The notes beneath the pieces were generated by a model. That model was not told the DNA's origin. It searched no databases and saw only the letters and a program-made list of their open reading frames with translations. From assembly GCA_942492835.1 (NCBI GenBank), contig OW818645.1, positions 930,001 through 994,000 on the forward strand: DNA of 64,000 nucleotides, given 5' to 3'. Of the stretch, positions 9,245-16,692 are shown one piece after another (position 1 is the stretch's first letter; each line of letters starts with the position of its first letter). The DNA is from GWB2-37-7 sp942492835. Its GTDB lineage: Bacteria; Bacillota; Clostridia; Lutisporales; Lutisporaceae. The position numbers were made by a program, and so were the translations under genes.

Positions 9245-10204
9245 TTATATTCTTATAATATTTATGGGATTGCCTGACAAATAAGACTTTAAGTTGTTTA
9301 CAGCTATATCCATTAGTCTAACTCTAGCTTCTTTGGTTGCCCATGCAATATGAGGAGTTATAATGCAATTTTTTGCCTTAAACAAAACATTATCCTTTGA
9401 AGGTGGCTCTACACATAGAACATCAAGTCCCGCTCCTGCTATAATGCCATTATCTAGCGCATCAGCTAAATCCTGCTCTACAATCAAAGGTCCTCTAGAA
9501 GTATTTATAAGCATTGCAGTCTTCTTCATTTTTTTTATGCTTTCTTTATTTATTATGCCTCTTGTCTCTTCAAACAGCGGACAATGTAAGCTTACAACAT
9601 CAGATTCTGATAACAACTCTGGCAAATCAACCCATCTGAAATTTGCGCGTTGAGATTGGTCATTTCTTTGAGGATTGTATGCTATAATCTTCATACCCAT
9701 GGCATCTGCTATATTTGCTACCTGCTGACCAATCCTACCAAAGCCTATGATACCCATAGTTTTATTTGCCAACTCAATTACAGGGAAGCTCCAAAAACAA
9801 AAATCATCACTTTCCGACCACTTTCCTGCTCTTACTTCATCACTATGCCTTTGAACATGATGACATAATTCCAGAAGCAATGCAAATACCATCTGTGCAA
9901 CAGACTGAGTGCCATATGTAGGTATGTTTGTAACCACTATATCCCTTTTTTTTGCAGCATTTAAATCTACAACATTGTAACCAGTAGCTAAAACTCCCAC
10001 ATATTTTAGATTTGACATATTTGAAAAAAACTCTTCATCCAGATGAGTCTTGTTTATAATAACAATCTCTGCTCCCTTTGAACGCTGGATTATCTTATCA
10101 GCAGGAGTTCTATCATAGATTTCTACATCTCCAATACTTCTGAATCCATCCCAGCTTAAATCCCCTGGGTTTAAGCTATATCCATCCAGTATTACAATTT
10201 TCAT
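9245..10204 (-). CDS. D-isomer 2-hydroxyacid dehydrogenase (glycerate dehydrogenase-like)
   Basis: A 319-residue NAD-dependent dehydrogenase that interconverts 2-keto acids and D-2-hydroxyacids. The Rossmann motif GFGRIG is at 154-159. The catalytic triad is visible as Arg237 (NTSRGPL), Glu266 (CVEPPS) and His285 (TPHIAW). The overall pattern is closest to glycerate dehydrogenase/hydroxypyruvate reductase, but substrate cannot be fixed from sequence. An AAGGAG site lies 7 nt before the ATG. A truncated copy of its 3' end is at 7671-7785. Confidence 0.9.
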   Translation of the reverse strand: MKIVILDGYSLNPGDLSWDGFRSIGDVEIYDRTPADKIIQRSKGAEIVIINKTHLDEEFFSNMSNLKYVGVLATGYNVVDLNAAKKRDIVVTNIPTYGTQSVAQMVFALLLELCHHVQRHSDEVRAGKWSESDDFCFWSFPVIELANKTMGIIGFGRIGQQVANIADAMGMKIIAYNPQRNDQSQRANFRWVDLPELLSESDVVSLHCPLFEETRGIINKESIKKMKKTAMLINTSRGPLIVEQDLADALDNGIIAGAGLDVLCVEPPSKDNVLFKAKNCIITPHIAWATKEARVRLMDIAVNNLKSYLSGNPINIIRI

Positions 10205-10289
10205 ATTTTCACTCCTTTTGCATAGTATAACTATTCTTCAAGACTCCTATTATAATATTATTAATTTATACTTTCATGTACACTATAAA

Positions 10290-10338
10290 AACCTCTTTTG
10301 AAAACATTATTTTCACAATAATATTATCAAAAGAGGTT
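10290..10338 (-). terminator. Terminator of the DedA-family gene
   Basis: A 12-bp stem (10290-10301 with 10327-10338) and a 25-nt AT-rich loop are followed on the minus strand by a T-run. It separates the DedA gene from the dehydrogenase gene. Confidence 0.75.
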
Positions 10339-10360
10339 TATTATTACAAGAATTATAGAT

Positions 10361-11059
10361 TTATAATACTTCATCACCTTTATAGATCAAGGGTTTACGC
10401 TTTTTTCTTAAAAATCCAAATACATTAATATTCCTTATTATAAAGTAAGCAACTCCGATTATACCTGAGATAATTGGAACCATGAAGAACATCAACACAT
10501 AGTTTTCCTTTAAGGTTGGTATAGTGGCAAATAACCATCCAGCCACAAAGTGAAATGTCATCCACAGTATACCAGCAACTACGTTATTTAAAATAAAGGT
10601 AGTAAATTTGTATTCTACTGTACCAGCAATAAATTGTGCTATACTGCCAATTACCGGGGTAAACCTAGCAAATGCAAAGGTTACGAAACCTGCCTTGTCA
10701 TATATTGCTTTTGCTTTTTTAATATGATCTGCTTTTATAAAACGTAAAATTTTACTGTCTATTAGTTTGCTGCGAGTAATCTTACCAATGTAATAAGCTG
10801 TAATGTCCCCTGAACATATAGCAATAATTAGTATAATATAGGACAAGTAAGGATTCATCAAGCCTGCAGAAGAAAGGGATGTAACCAAAAAAATAAGTGA
10901 AACACTAGGAAGTACTGGTGCAACTAAAGCAAATGATGCTCCAGAATAAATCATTATAAACATAACCGCGTATGCCCAAGCTCCACCGCCAATAACAACG
11001 CTTTCAATTATTCTGTTTATATCTGATATTAAAATTAACAACTTCGCAATATATTCCAT
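10361..11059 (-). CDS. DedA-family membrane protein
   Basis: A 232-residue integral membrane protein of the DedA/SNARE-associated Golgi (VTT) family, which in bacteria supports envelope homeostasis, probably as a lipid transporter. Visible family marks are GDITAYYIGK (about 84-93) and FARFTPVIGSIAQFIAG (about 127-143). The usual second arginine of the RFxPxxR motif is Gly here. Four or more hydrophobic segments are evident. An AAGGAG ribosome-binding site precedes the ATG. It is probably a single-gene unit between two terminators. Confidence 0.87.
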   Translation of the reverse strand: MEYIAKLLILISDINRIIESVVIGGGAWAYAVMFIMIYSGASFALVAPVLPSVSLIFLVTSLSSAGLMNPYLSYIILIIAICSGDITAYYIGKITRSKLIDSKILRFIKADHIKKAKAIYDKAGFVTFAFARFTPVIGSIAQFIAGTVEYKFTTFILNNVVAGILWMTFHFVAGWLFATIPTLKENYVLMFFMVPIISGIIGVAYFIIRNINVFGFLRKKRKPLIYKGDEVL

Positions 11060-11167
11060 ATCATGCTCCTTTTTGCCTTAATATCTAGTATTGTAATATT
11101 TTATATTACTCTCTAATATATATACGTGGCTAAATGATAGTTTACTTCAAATATTAAATTTTATTCA

Positions 11168-11233
11168 AACCCAATTATAACATAAAAAGGAAAATCAAAC
11201 TAATGATTTTCCTTTTTATGTTATAATTGGGTT
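11168..11233. terminator. 66-bp perfect palindrome downstream of an acetyltransferase gene
   Basis: Two perfectly complementary 30-base arms (11168-11197 and 11204-11233) flank a 6-base loop. It lies just after the stop of the gene at 11257 and could end its transcript, but the stem is much longer than usual and no long T-run follows on that strand. A T-rich stretch follows on the plus strand. Confidence 0.7.
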
Positions 11234-11256
11234 GTATTTTTCTTAAATTGTTTTTC

Positions 11257-12003
11257 TTAGTAAGCTAAAGAATTATTAAATTGGATATAATTTAATTCCT
11301 TATTATCCTTATCCAGCCAGAAACCCACAAAGCCATCATTTATCAATTCAAGCTGCTCTTCTATATTGCTTAGCTTTGTATTTATAAATTGATTAGGTTT
11401 AAATAATATATTTGGCTCCATATTTCTATGAAGAATAAATCTCCACAAACCATCTTTTCCACTTTGATCAGAACCATATTTTTTCTTCAATGCTTTAACC
11501 TTTAAACCATTTTTCATTACATTGTATAGGCTAAAGAGATTTTGTGGTGAAACAGTACATAATAAATGTTTATAGCCTAAATCTTTTATCAATGGTATAC
11601 ATTCCTGTAATGTCAAGCTCTGCAGTGAATTTCCTCTATAATCAGGACGGACAACAGTAGTCTCTAGGTGAGCTACTTTACACAGTTCATTTTTAGGAAG
11701 CTTTACATCTTTACCTAGGTTTTTATCAGATTCTCCTGGGAATCCCACATAACGATAAGCAATTAATTCATTTGCATTGTTATAAACTCCTATTATTTTG
11801 GCACCATCCTTCATATCATCCAACATTTCTTTGTAGCTATCTACATATAAGACATTCTTGTTAGGTAGCTGATCATATACATACTGCTGAAGATTAACTA
11901 CAGCACCAAGTTCTTTAATAGTTAAAAGCTTCATAGCATATTCGTCCTTTTCTAATCTTTCATTACTGTGCTTTATAAGCTGACCTGTTTTTAATGTAAT
12001 CAT
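11257..12003 (-). CDS. GNAT-family N-acetyltransferase, substrate unknown
   Basis: A 248-residue protein. The central segment VVRPDYRGNSLQSLTLQECI (about 130-149) fits the acetyl-CoA binding motif of GNAT enzymes, and the following CTVSPQNLFSLYNVMKNG resembles the GNAT C-terminal half. No specific subfamily is recognised. The start at 12003 is chosen over an in-frame ATG at 12021 because an AAAGGAGG (12011-12018) lies 7 nt upstream of it and overlaps the longer start. A promoter and several AGTTGT half-sites lie upstream. Confidence 0.75.
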   Translation of the reverse strand: MITLKTGQLIKHSNERLEKDEYAMKLLTIKELGAVVNLQQYVYDQLPNKNVLYVDSYKEMLDDMKDGAKIIGVYNNANELIAYRYVGFPGESDKNLGKDVKLPKNELCKVAHLETTVVRPDYRGNSLQSLTLQECIPLIKDLGYKHLLCTVSPQNLFSLYNVMKNGLKVKALKKKYGSDQSGKDGLWRFILHRNMEPNILFKPNQFINTKLSNIEEQLELINDGFVGFWLDKDNKELNYIQFNNSLAY

Positions 12004-12059
12004 CTGTTGTCCTCCTTTCATCTATTTAAATTACAAATAATAAGGTTTTTCGTCATCAG

Positions 12060-12140
12060 CCGACAACTCATGTATCGTAATCAAGTTGTCGGTACATTTA
12101 TATTGTATCACATACAACTTGTCTCAGTCAAGTAAGTTGT
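12060..12140 (-). promoter_or_regulatory. Promoter region with repeated AGTTGT inverted half-sites
   Basis: On the minus strand TTGACT and TACAAT are spaced by 18 nt. ACAACTT and AAGTTGT (12114-12120 and 12134-12140) form an inverted pair over the promoter. A second inverted pair with 9-bp arms (12060-12068, 12084-12092) falls in the leader. Both could be operator sites; the second could also form a leader hairpin. Confidence 0.5.
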
Positions 12141-12159
12141 GAGTCAATTTTAAATAAAA

Positions 12160-12197
12160 AAAGAACTGACTATCTCTTATGATATAGTCAGTTCTTT
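12160..12197 (-). terminator. Terminator, probably of the beta-propeller gene
   Basis: A 14-bp stem (12160-12173 with 12184-12197) is followed by seven T on the minus strand. It is the first minus-strand terminator after the gene ending at 12413. Confidence 0.75.
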
Positions 12198-12385
12198 GTT
12201 AGTTTTTGAATTTATTTTTTAAAGTTTCATTCCGCCTGGAAACTCCCCTGAAGCATTGAAATTTTTTACTGCATACCAACAGACTCAAACTTACACTTTT
12301 TTCCATGATAAAATGTATTAAGAAGTGAAAGAAATGAACTCTAAATCAGGAGCACTATTTATAATTGGACTTCACCCAAATGTAT

Positions 12386-12417
12386 GCGCTGTGATTGCTC
12401 ACAGCCCTTTTTTTATG
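12386..12417 (+). terminator. Plus-strand terminator with no assigned gene
   Basis: GCTGTGA and TCACAGC with a 4-nt loop are followed by a run of seven T on the plus strand. The only minus-strand gene nearby ends at 12413, so this would end an unknown plus-strand transcript from about 12200-12390. A small RNA is possible. Confidence 0.5.
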
Positions 12418-13726
12418 GTCTCCAGATATGCCAGAGATGATTATTCTGCCCTCTAGCGAATACATCAAGTCTATTTCCGCCCCATGAAACAGCCGCAGGC
12501 TCAGAGGTTAATACTCCATCAAGAGATTGCCAGCCACTCCATCTTGTTCCGTTCCAGGTTCTGAAAAGCAATTGATTGTTTTGACCTCTTGCAAAAACTT
12601 CTAAACGATTTACAGCAGTTGATGCAGCTGCTGGTGCTGAGCTTATGGCACCTCCGCCAAGATCTTCCCAAGCACTCCACCTTGTTCCATCCCACCATAT
12701 ATGCCATAGTGATTGGTTTTGTCCTCGTCCAAATACATCTATTCTGTTTGGTCCCCATGATACAGCTTCTGGTGCTGAAGTTAGAGTTCCGCCTAAGTCT
12801 TCCCATTCACTCCAACGAGTGCCATTCCACCATTTGTGCCATAGATGGTTATTCTGTCCTCTGCCGAACACATCCAACCGATTTGCAGACCATGATGCTA
12901 CAGCAGGATCTGAGGTTAGCACTCCACCCAAATCTTCCCATTGACTCCAGCTTGAGCCGTTCCACCACTTATGCCATAGAGCATTGTTTTGTCCTCGTCC
13001 AAATACATCTATTCTGTTTGGTCCCCAAGATACAGCCGCAGGTGAAGAAGTTAATACTCCACCTAAGTCCTCCCACTCACTCCAACGAGTGCCATTCCAC
13101 CATTTATGCCATAGAGCATTGTTTTGTCCTCGTCCAAACACATCCAGACGATTTGGCTGCCAAGAAGCTACTGCGGGACCTGAGGTTAAAATACCACCAA
13201 GATCCTCCCATTGACTCCAGCCTGTTGTTGTTCCGTCTAGAATATTCTGTAATGTAAACCTTATTATATTCCTGATAATTTGATTGATACGATTCTCTGG
13301 AACTCTATAACCTCTAAGTATAGTGAAGATTCTTGCATTATCTCTCCTGAAAGCATTAAACAATGCATCTGTTTTTTGAGCAATATCTCCAGGATAATTA
13401 TCTTCATTTCTAAGCACATAGGTTACTATGCTTCTGAAAATATTACGAGTTGCCACTCGTGGAACGCCATAGCGTTGAAGCTCAGTGTAGATATTTGCAA
13501 AGTCTCTGTTAATCAAAGCCATTATCCTATTTATATCTTGTGGTCTTTGTCTCATATCAGAATCGTCGTTTTCATCTTCATCATCACCCTCAAATAGATC
13601 AGCATATTGCAGCATATCCATTTGTCCATTGTAAGGACACATATACCCTGGATTGATAGGACACTCAAAAGACTTCCCATAGTTTGGCATAGTAAGGTCT
13701 GGAATATCATTATCATAAGGATTCAT
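12413..13726 (-). CDS. Six-repeat beta-propeller (PLL/DUF346-type) protein with duplicated helical N-terminus
   Basis: A 437-residue protein. Residues from about 168 to the end consist of six near-identical repeats of about 45 residues with the pattern WSxWEDLGG, LTSxPA, SWxxNRxDVFGRGQNN and LWHKWWNG. This resembles the DUF346/PLL lectin-like propeller blades that bind sugars. The N-terminal part has a Cys/Tyr-rich segment (CPINPGYMCPYNG), an acidic stretch, and two related helical units (NRDFANIYTELQRYGVP and RRDNARIFTILRGYRVP). No signal peptide is seen. The DNA repeats are about 135 bp each and closely similar, suggesting recent amplification. A carbohydrate-binding or spore-surface role is inference only. 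A GGGAGAGG ribosome-binding site precedes the ATG. Confidence 0.75.
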   Translation of the reverse strand: MNPYDNDIPDLTMPNYGKSFECPINPGYMCPYNGQMDMLQYADLFEGDDEDENDDSDMRQRPQDINRIMALINRDFANIYTELQRYGVPRVATRNIFRSIVTYVLRNEDNYPGDIAQKTDALFNAFRRDNARIFTILRGYRVPENRINQIIRNIIRFTLQNILDGTTTGWSQWEDLGGILTSGPAVASWQPNRLDVFGRGQNNALWHKWWNGTRWSEWEDLGGVLTSSPAAVSWGPNRIDVFGRGQNNALWHKWWNGSSWSQWEDLGGVLTSDPAVASWSANRLDVFGRGQNNHLWHKWWNGTRWSEWEDLGGTLTSAPEAVSWGPNRIDVFGRGQNQSLWHIWWDGTRWSAWEDLGGGAISSAPAAASTAVNRLEVFARGQNNQLLFRTWNGTRWSGWQSLDGVLTSEPAAVSWGGNRLDVFARGQNNHLWHIWRP

Positions 13727-13811
13727 TTTATCAACCTCTCCCTTAAAAATACTAATACATATTATGCAAAAGACTTATGATTGTTTCCAAATCTATACTT
13801 ATTGTTTTTAG

Positions 13812-13820
13812 TGATATAAT
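13812..13820 (+). promoter_or_regulatory. Extended -10 promoter of queG
   Basis: TG-A-TATAAT matches an extended -10 element. It lies 43 nt upstream of the queG start codon in the divergent spacer shared with the propeller gene. Confidence 0.5.
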
Positions 13821-13862
13821 AGTATAGTAAATATATAACATAATTTTGAGGAGAGAGATGAA

Positions 13863-14759
13863 TTGAAAGACATTCTTAAGGAGTTCTGTCATTCCATAGA
13901 TATAGAATATGTCGGTATAGCCCCCATAGGTCCCTACCTTGAACTAGGAGAGAGATGGAAAAAGAGATTAGCCCAAGGACATGTTACAGGCTTTGAAGAA
14001 AAGGATTTTGCAAAAAGGATAGATCCAAAACTAACTATGCAAAATGCAGAGTCAGTGATTGTCTGTCTTTTTCCATACTATATAGGTCAAAATAATAATG
14101 CAAACCTTACCAAATCAAGCTTTTCACTAGACTATCATAAAATAGTAAAGGATAAGCTTCTACAAATTGGTGAATTTCTACAAGCTAAAACACCTGATTT
14201 TCAATATCAAGCTTATGTGGACAATGGCCCACTTTCAGACAGGTATATGGCATATTTAGCTGGTCTAGGCTACTTTGGAATCAATTCTCATATTATTACC
14301 GATAAATATGGTTCCTATATATTCATAGGATATATTTTAAATAATTATGCCTTTGAAGCTGACAAGCCACAAGAGAAAACCTGTATTAAGTGCGGTCGAT
14401 GCGTGGAGCAATGCCCGGGAAATGCAGTAAGTGGTAACTTTGATATAAACCCTCTACGTTGTTTTTCATATATTACTCAGAAAAAGGGTGAATTGTCAGA
14501 GCAGGATATAAACATCTTAAAAAAGTCACAAATGGTATATGGATGTGACATCTGCCAAGATGTATGTCCCCACAATAAGGACGTGCAAACTACACCTATA
14601 CCGGAATTTAGAGAAAACATAAAGAGTAATATTGAATATGAAGAACTGCTGAAAATCTCCAATAAGGAATTTTTAAGAAGATATAAAAGCAGGGCTTTCA
14701 GTTGGAGAGGAAAAGCTCTGCTGATAAGAAATTTTGAGATAAACCAATCAAGTTCTTAG
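13863..14759 (+). CDS. queG: Epoxyqueuosine reductase QueG
   Basis: A 298-residue cobamide-dependent iron-sulfur enzyme that reduces epoxyqueuosine to queuosine in tRNA. The C-terminal half has two [4Fe-4S] motifs, CIKCGRCVEQCP and CDICQDVCP, in the QueG arrangement, and DNGPLSDRYMAYLAGLGYFGINS precedes them. It is shorter than the E. coli enzyme and lacks the C-terminal HEAT-like extension. The start is a TTG at 13863 behind an AGGAG; the ATG five bases earlier would stop after two codons. The enzyme needs cobalamin, whose late synthesis genes lie 2-9 kb further on. Confidence 0.9.
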   Translation: MKDILKEFCHSIDIEYVGIAPIGPYLELGERWKKRLAQGHVTGFEEKDFAKRIDPKLTMQNAESVIVCLFPYYIGQNNNANLTKSSFSLDYHKIVKDKLLQIGEFLQAKTPDFQYQAYVDNGPLSDRYMAYLAGLGYFGINSHIITDKYGSYIFIGYILNNYAFEADKPQEKTCIKCGRCVEQCPGNAVSGNFDINPLRCFSYITQKKGELSEQDINILKKSQMVYGCDICQDVCPHNKDVQTTPIPEFRENIKSNIEYEELLKISNKEFLRRYKSRAFSWRGKALLIRNFEINQSSS

Positions 14760-15101
14760 AAATAGTTTCAGTATAAGTATGGTAACAAGAAATGCAAATG
14801 ACACAAGCAATAATTGCTTATACTCACTCTTTTGAAGCTTATATATGGATTTAATACGTGATTCATCTGATAATTCGTTAGTGTTGCTTAAGTCCAAATG
14901 TATTTTATAAAACTTAATATTTATTACCAACATCAAAAGACTCATTAAAAGATTAATTAAGCTGTCAAAACCACTTACCTTTTGCCATTGGTTAATGGTA
15001 TAGCCCATGGTTATTAGGAAGAGTATCGTTGTTATGTTTGACGCTGATTTTACTTTACCTGAGAAGATTTTGATGTTTTTTATTAGATTCTCATTAGTCA
15101 T
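14748..15101 (-). CDS. Small membrane protein, function unknown
   Basis: A 117-residue protein with three or four hydrophobic segments (about 22-40, 47-63 and 98-116) separated by a charged loop. No family is recognised. The ATG at 15101 is chosen because an AGGAG lies 7 nt upstream; the longer reading frame from 15122 would include that site. Its last codons overlap the convergent queG gene by 12 bp. Confidence 0.6.
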   Translation of the reverse strand: MTNENLIKNIKIFSGKVKSASNITTILFLITMGYTINQWQKVSGFDSLINLLMSLLMLVINIKFYKIHLDLSNTNELSDESRIKSIYKLQKSEYKQLLLVSFAFLVTILILKLFLRT

Positions 15102-15377
15102 ATGCATACTCCTAATCGTCAATTAGTTTTACCTTATTCATTCGACAGTATATACATATTTCCTTTGTATCTATAATTTTCTAGCCCATCGACGATCAGT
15201 ACTTGGTTCTGCCTTTTTTTGTATATTTCTTTGGTTTAATATCTTATGTAATGATTATTTGTAATAGTTCTTTATTTCTATTAAATACGTCAGAGTTATT
15301 AAATTAAACAGTGTGAATATATGAAATAACCCTTGCACCTGGTATTATTCTGTTGAACAGCATAGAAAAAGTGCAGC

Positions 15378-15554
15378 TTAAATACCTTCCCAGCATTTTA
15401 TTATATCTTGTAAACATTCAAGTTCTGCTCTTATGTCTTTTGTGTGATCTATCTTTGATGCTTCATTGTATCCATTTTCCTGTTTCTTCAGACAAGATAT
15501 CTCTTTAAACAAATATTCTTTTATCTTTCCAAGTACTAAATTTTCATTTTCCAT
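15378..15554 (-). CDS. 58-residue protein divergent from an XRE regulator
   Basis: A short open frame with no recognised family. The product is charged and probably helical (starts MENENLVLGKIKEYLFKEIS) with three cysteines. Support for it being real: a near-consensus promoter directly upstream (TTGACT, 17 nt, TATAAT at 15637-15609), an AAAGGA-type ribosome-binding site, and repeated TGTAC sites in that promoter. It is likely repressed by the divergent XRE protein. Nothing else is evident in 15123-15377. Confidence 0.6.
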   Translation of the reverse strand: MENENLVLGKIKEYLFKEISCLKKQENGYNEASKIDHTKDIRAELECLQDIIKCWEGI

Positions 15555-15577
15555 TTATATCGCATCCTTTACTATAA

Positions 15578-15693
15578 TTTTCTGTACGCAATACGTAAAT
15601 ACAATTAGATTATAATTTACATTTTCTGTACAGTCAATAGTTTTTGTACACTTTCCGTAAATTTATATATTAAATATACTCATATGGTATAAT
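15578..15693. promoter_or_regulatory. Divergent promoters with three TGTAC operator boxes
   Basis: Minus strand: TTGACT (15632-15637) and TATAAT (15609-15614) are 17 nt apart. Plus strand: an extended -10, TG-G-TATAAT (15685-15693). TGTAC boxes occur at 15583-15587, 15627-15631 and 15645-15649, two of them followed at the same distance by CGTAAAT. The arrangement suggests autoregulation by the XRE protein and control of the 58-codon gene. Confidence 0.6.
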
Positions 15694-15724
15694 TAAATTA
15701 CGCAAAATGAAAAGAGGATTAATT

Positions 15725-16138
15725 ATGTTTAATGGAGAGAAGTTAAAACAATTAAGAACAAAAAAAAGCTTAACTCAAATTGAACTTGCTAAGATATTTA
15801 GTACATCTCATGCAACAATTAATAGATATGAAAAGGGCATCAATGAGCCTGACTCAAAAACTATTACTAAGTTTGCTGATTTCTTTAATGTATCTACTGA
15901 TTATTTGCTTGACAGAACAAATATTCAAAATGAAACCATCCAATCAGAAGATGGTCTAGACCCTAATAATATAGAATATAAGTCCTATAAAGAAATAATA
16001 GATAAATTTAAATTTCTTCTTGAACAAGAGGGTATAATATCAGAAAATGAACCAATTCCTCAAGAAGCATTTGAACAAATAATAAAACATGGAGCTTCTA
16101 CTGCAATAGAAATATTAAAACTGAAGTTCAATAAGTAA
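15725..16138 (+). CDS. XRE-family HTH transcriptional regulator
   Basis: A 137-residue protein with an N-terminal Cro/CI-type helix-turn-helix (about residues 5-60: KLKQLRTKKSLTQIELAK, then SHATINRYEKG and FNVSTDYLL). The C-terminal half is charged and of unknown fold, without protease residues of LexA/CI type. The start at 15725 has an AGAGG 7 nt upstream; the ATG at 15707 falls too close to the predicted transcription start. It is probably a repressor acting on the TGTAC boxes between it and the divergent 58-codon gene. Confidence 0.85.
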   Translation: MFNGEKLKQLRTKKSLTQIELAKIFSTSHATINRYEKGINEPDSKTITKFADFFNVSTDYLLDRTNIQNETIQSEDGLDPNNIEYKSYKEIIDKFKFLLEQEGIISENEPIPQEAFEQIIKHGASTAIEILKLKFNK

Positions 16139-16149
16139 AGGCTACTATT

Positions 16150-16176
16150 AAAGATTGCTAGAATATAGCAATCTTT
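16150..16176 (+). terminator. Terminator of the XRE regulator gene
   Basis: An 11-bp stem (16150-16160 with 16166-16176) and 5-nt loop run into five T. Confidence 0.85.
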
Positions 16177-16309
16177 TTGTTTGCTCAATATAACTCATTA
16201 ATCTGTGTATTCTATATAGCCCCTCTATTTTTCATACCTTTCTCCAAAATATATATCATAATTTTAAAGTTTAACAGCTACATATTTATACTATATTATG
16301 CATTAAAAA

Positions 16310-16336
16310 AACCCATTGAGTAAAACTCAATGGGTT
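16310..16336 (-). terminator. Terminator of the zinc-ribbon gene
   Basis: An 11-bp stem with a 5-nt loop is followed on the minus strand by a T-run. It lies 16 bp after the stop codon at 16353. Confidence 0.85.
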
Positions 16337-16352
16337 TAGCTTCAACATTTAA

Positions 16353-16535
16353 TTATCTTCTGTTGCTGTTGAAATCTCTGCCGCCACGATTGTTTTGTGC
16401 TTTTCTAGCTCTTCTGCAATCTGGGCATCTTTGTGGTTCGTTTTCGAAACCCTTTTCTTGATAGAAAGCTTGCTCGCCTTCTGTGAATACGAAAGTTGCT
16501 CCGCAATCTTTACAAGTTAAATTTTTATCTGCCAT
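16353..16535 (-). CDS. Small zinc-ribbon protein (zf_Tbcl-like)
   Basis: A 60-residue protein with two CxxC pairs, CKDC near residue 8 and CPDC near 37, and the family pattern QAFYQEKGFENEPQRCPDCR. The Arg/Asn/Gly-rich tail may bind nucleic acid. The family's function is not established. It has its own strong promoter and terminator. Confidence 0.85.
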   Translation of the reverse strand: MADKNLTCKDCGATFVFTEGEQAFYQEKGFENEPQRCPDCRRARKAQNNRGGRDFNSNRR

Positions 16536-16639
16536 TGTACCTTACCTCCTGTTATTTATTAAGGATTCAACTTCATAATCTTTTATTCCCAATAAATAAT
16601 TAGGTAAAGTTATACTTGTTAAATCTCTCTTACTGTTTA

Positions 16640-16668
16640 AGTATATCACCTGTTTTCCGTCTCGTCAA
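16640..16668 (-). promoter_or_regulatory. Sigma-A-type promoter of the zinc-ribbon gene
   Basis: On the minus strand TTGACG and TATACT are spaced by exactly 17 nt, about 100 nt upstream of the start codon. Confidence 0.65.
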
Positions 16669-16692
16669 CATGAATATCTAGATTATTTTATA

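Noticed and set aside
12334..12456. Plus-strand open frame of about 40 codons starting MNSKSGALF
   Set aside because: It runs through the terminator hairpin and into the antisense of the propeller gene and has only a poor ribosome-binding site.
12500..13230. Regular repeats of about 135 bp resembling a repeat array
   Set aside because: They are in-frame coding repeats of a beta-propeller protein; unit length, lack of unique spacers and coding frame exclude a CRISPR array.
12589..13257. Long plus-strand open frames opposite the propeller gene
   Set aside because: They mirror the repeated minus-strand coding sequence, show His/Ser/Pro-rich shadow composition and have no ribosome-binding sites.
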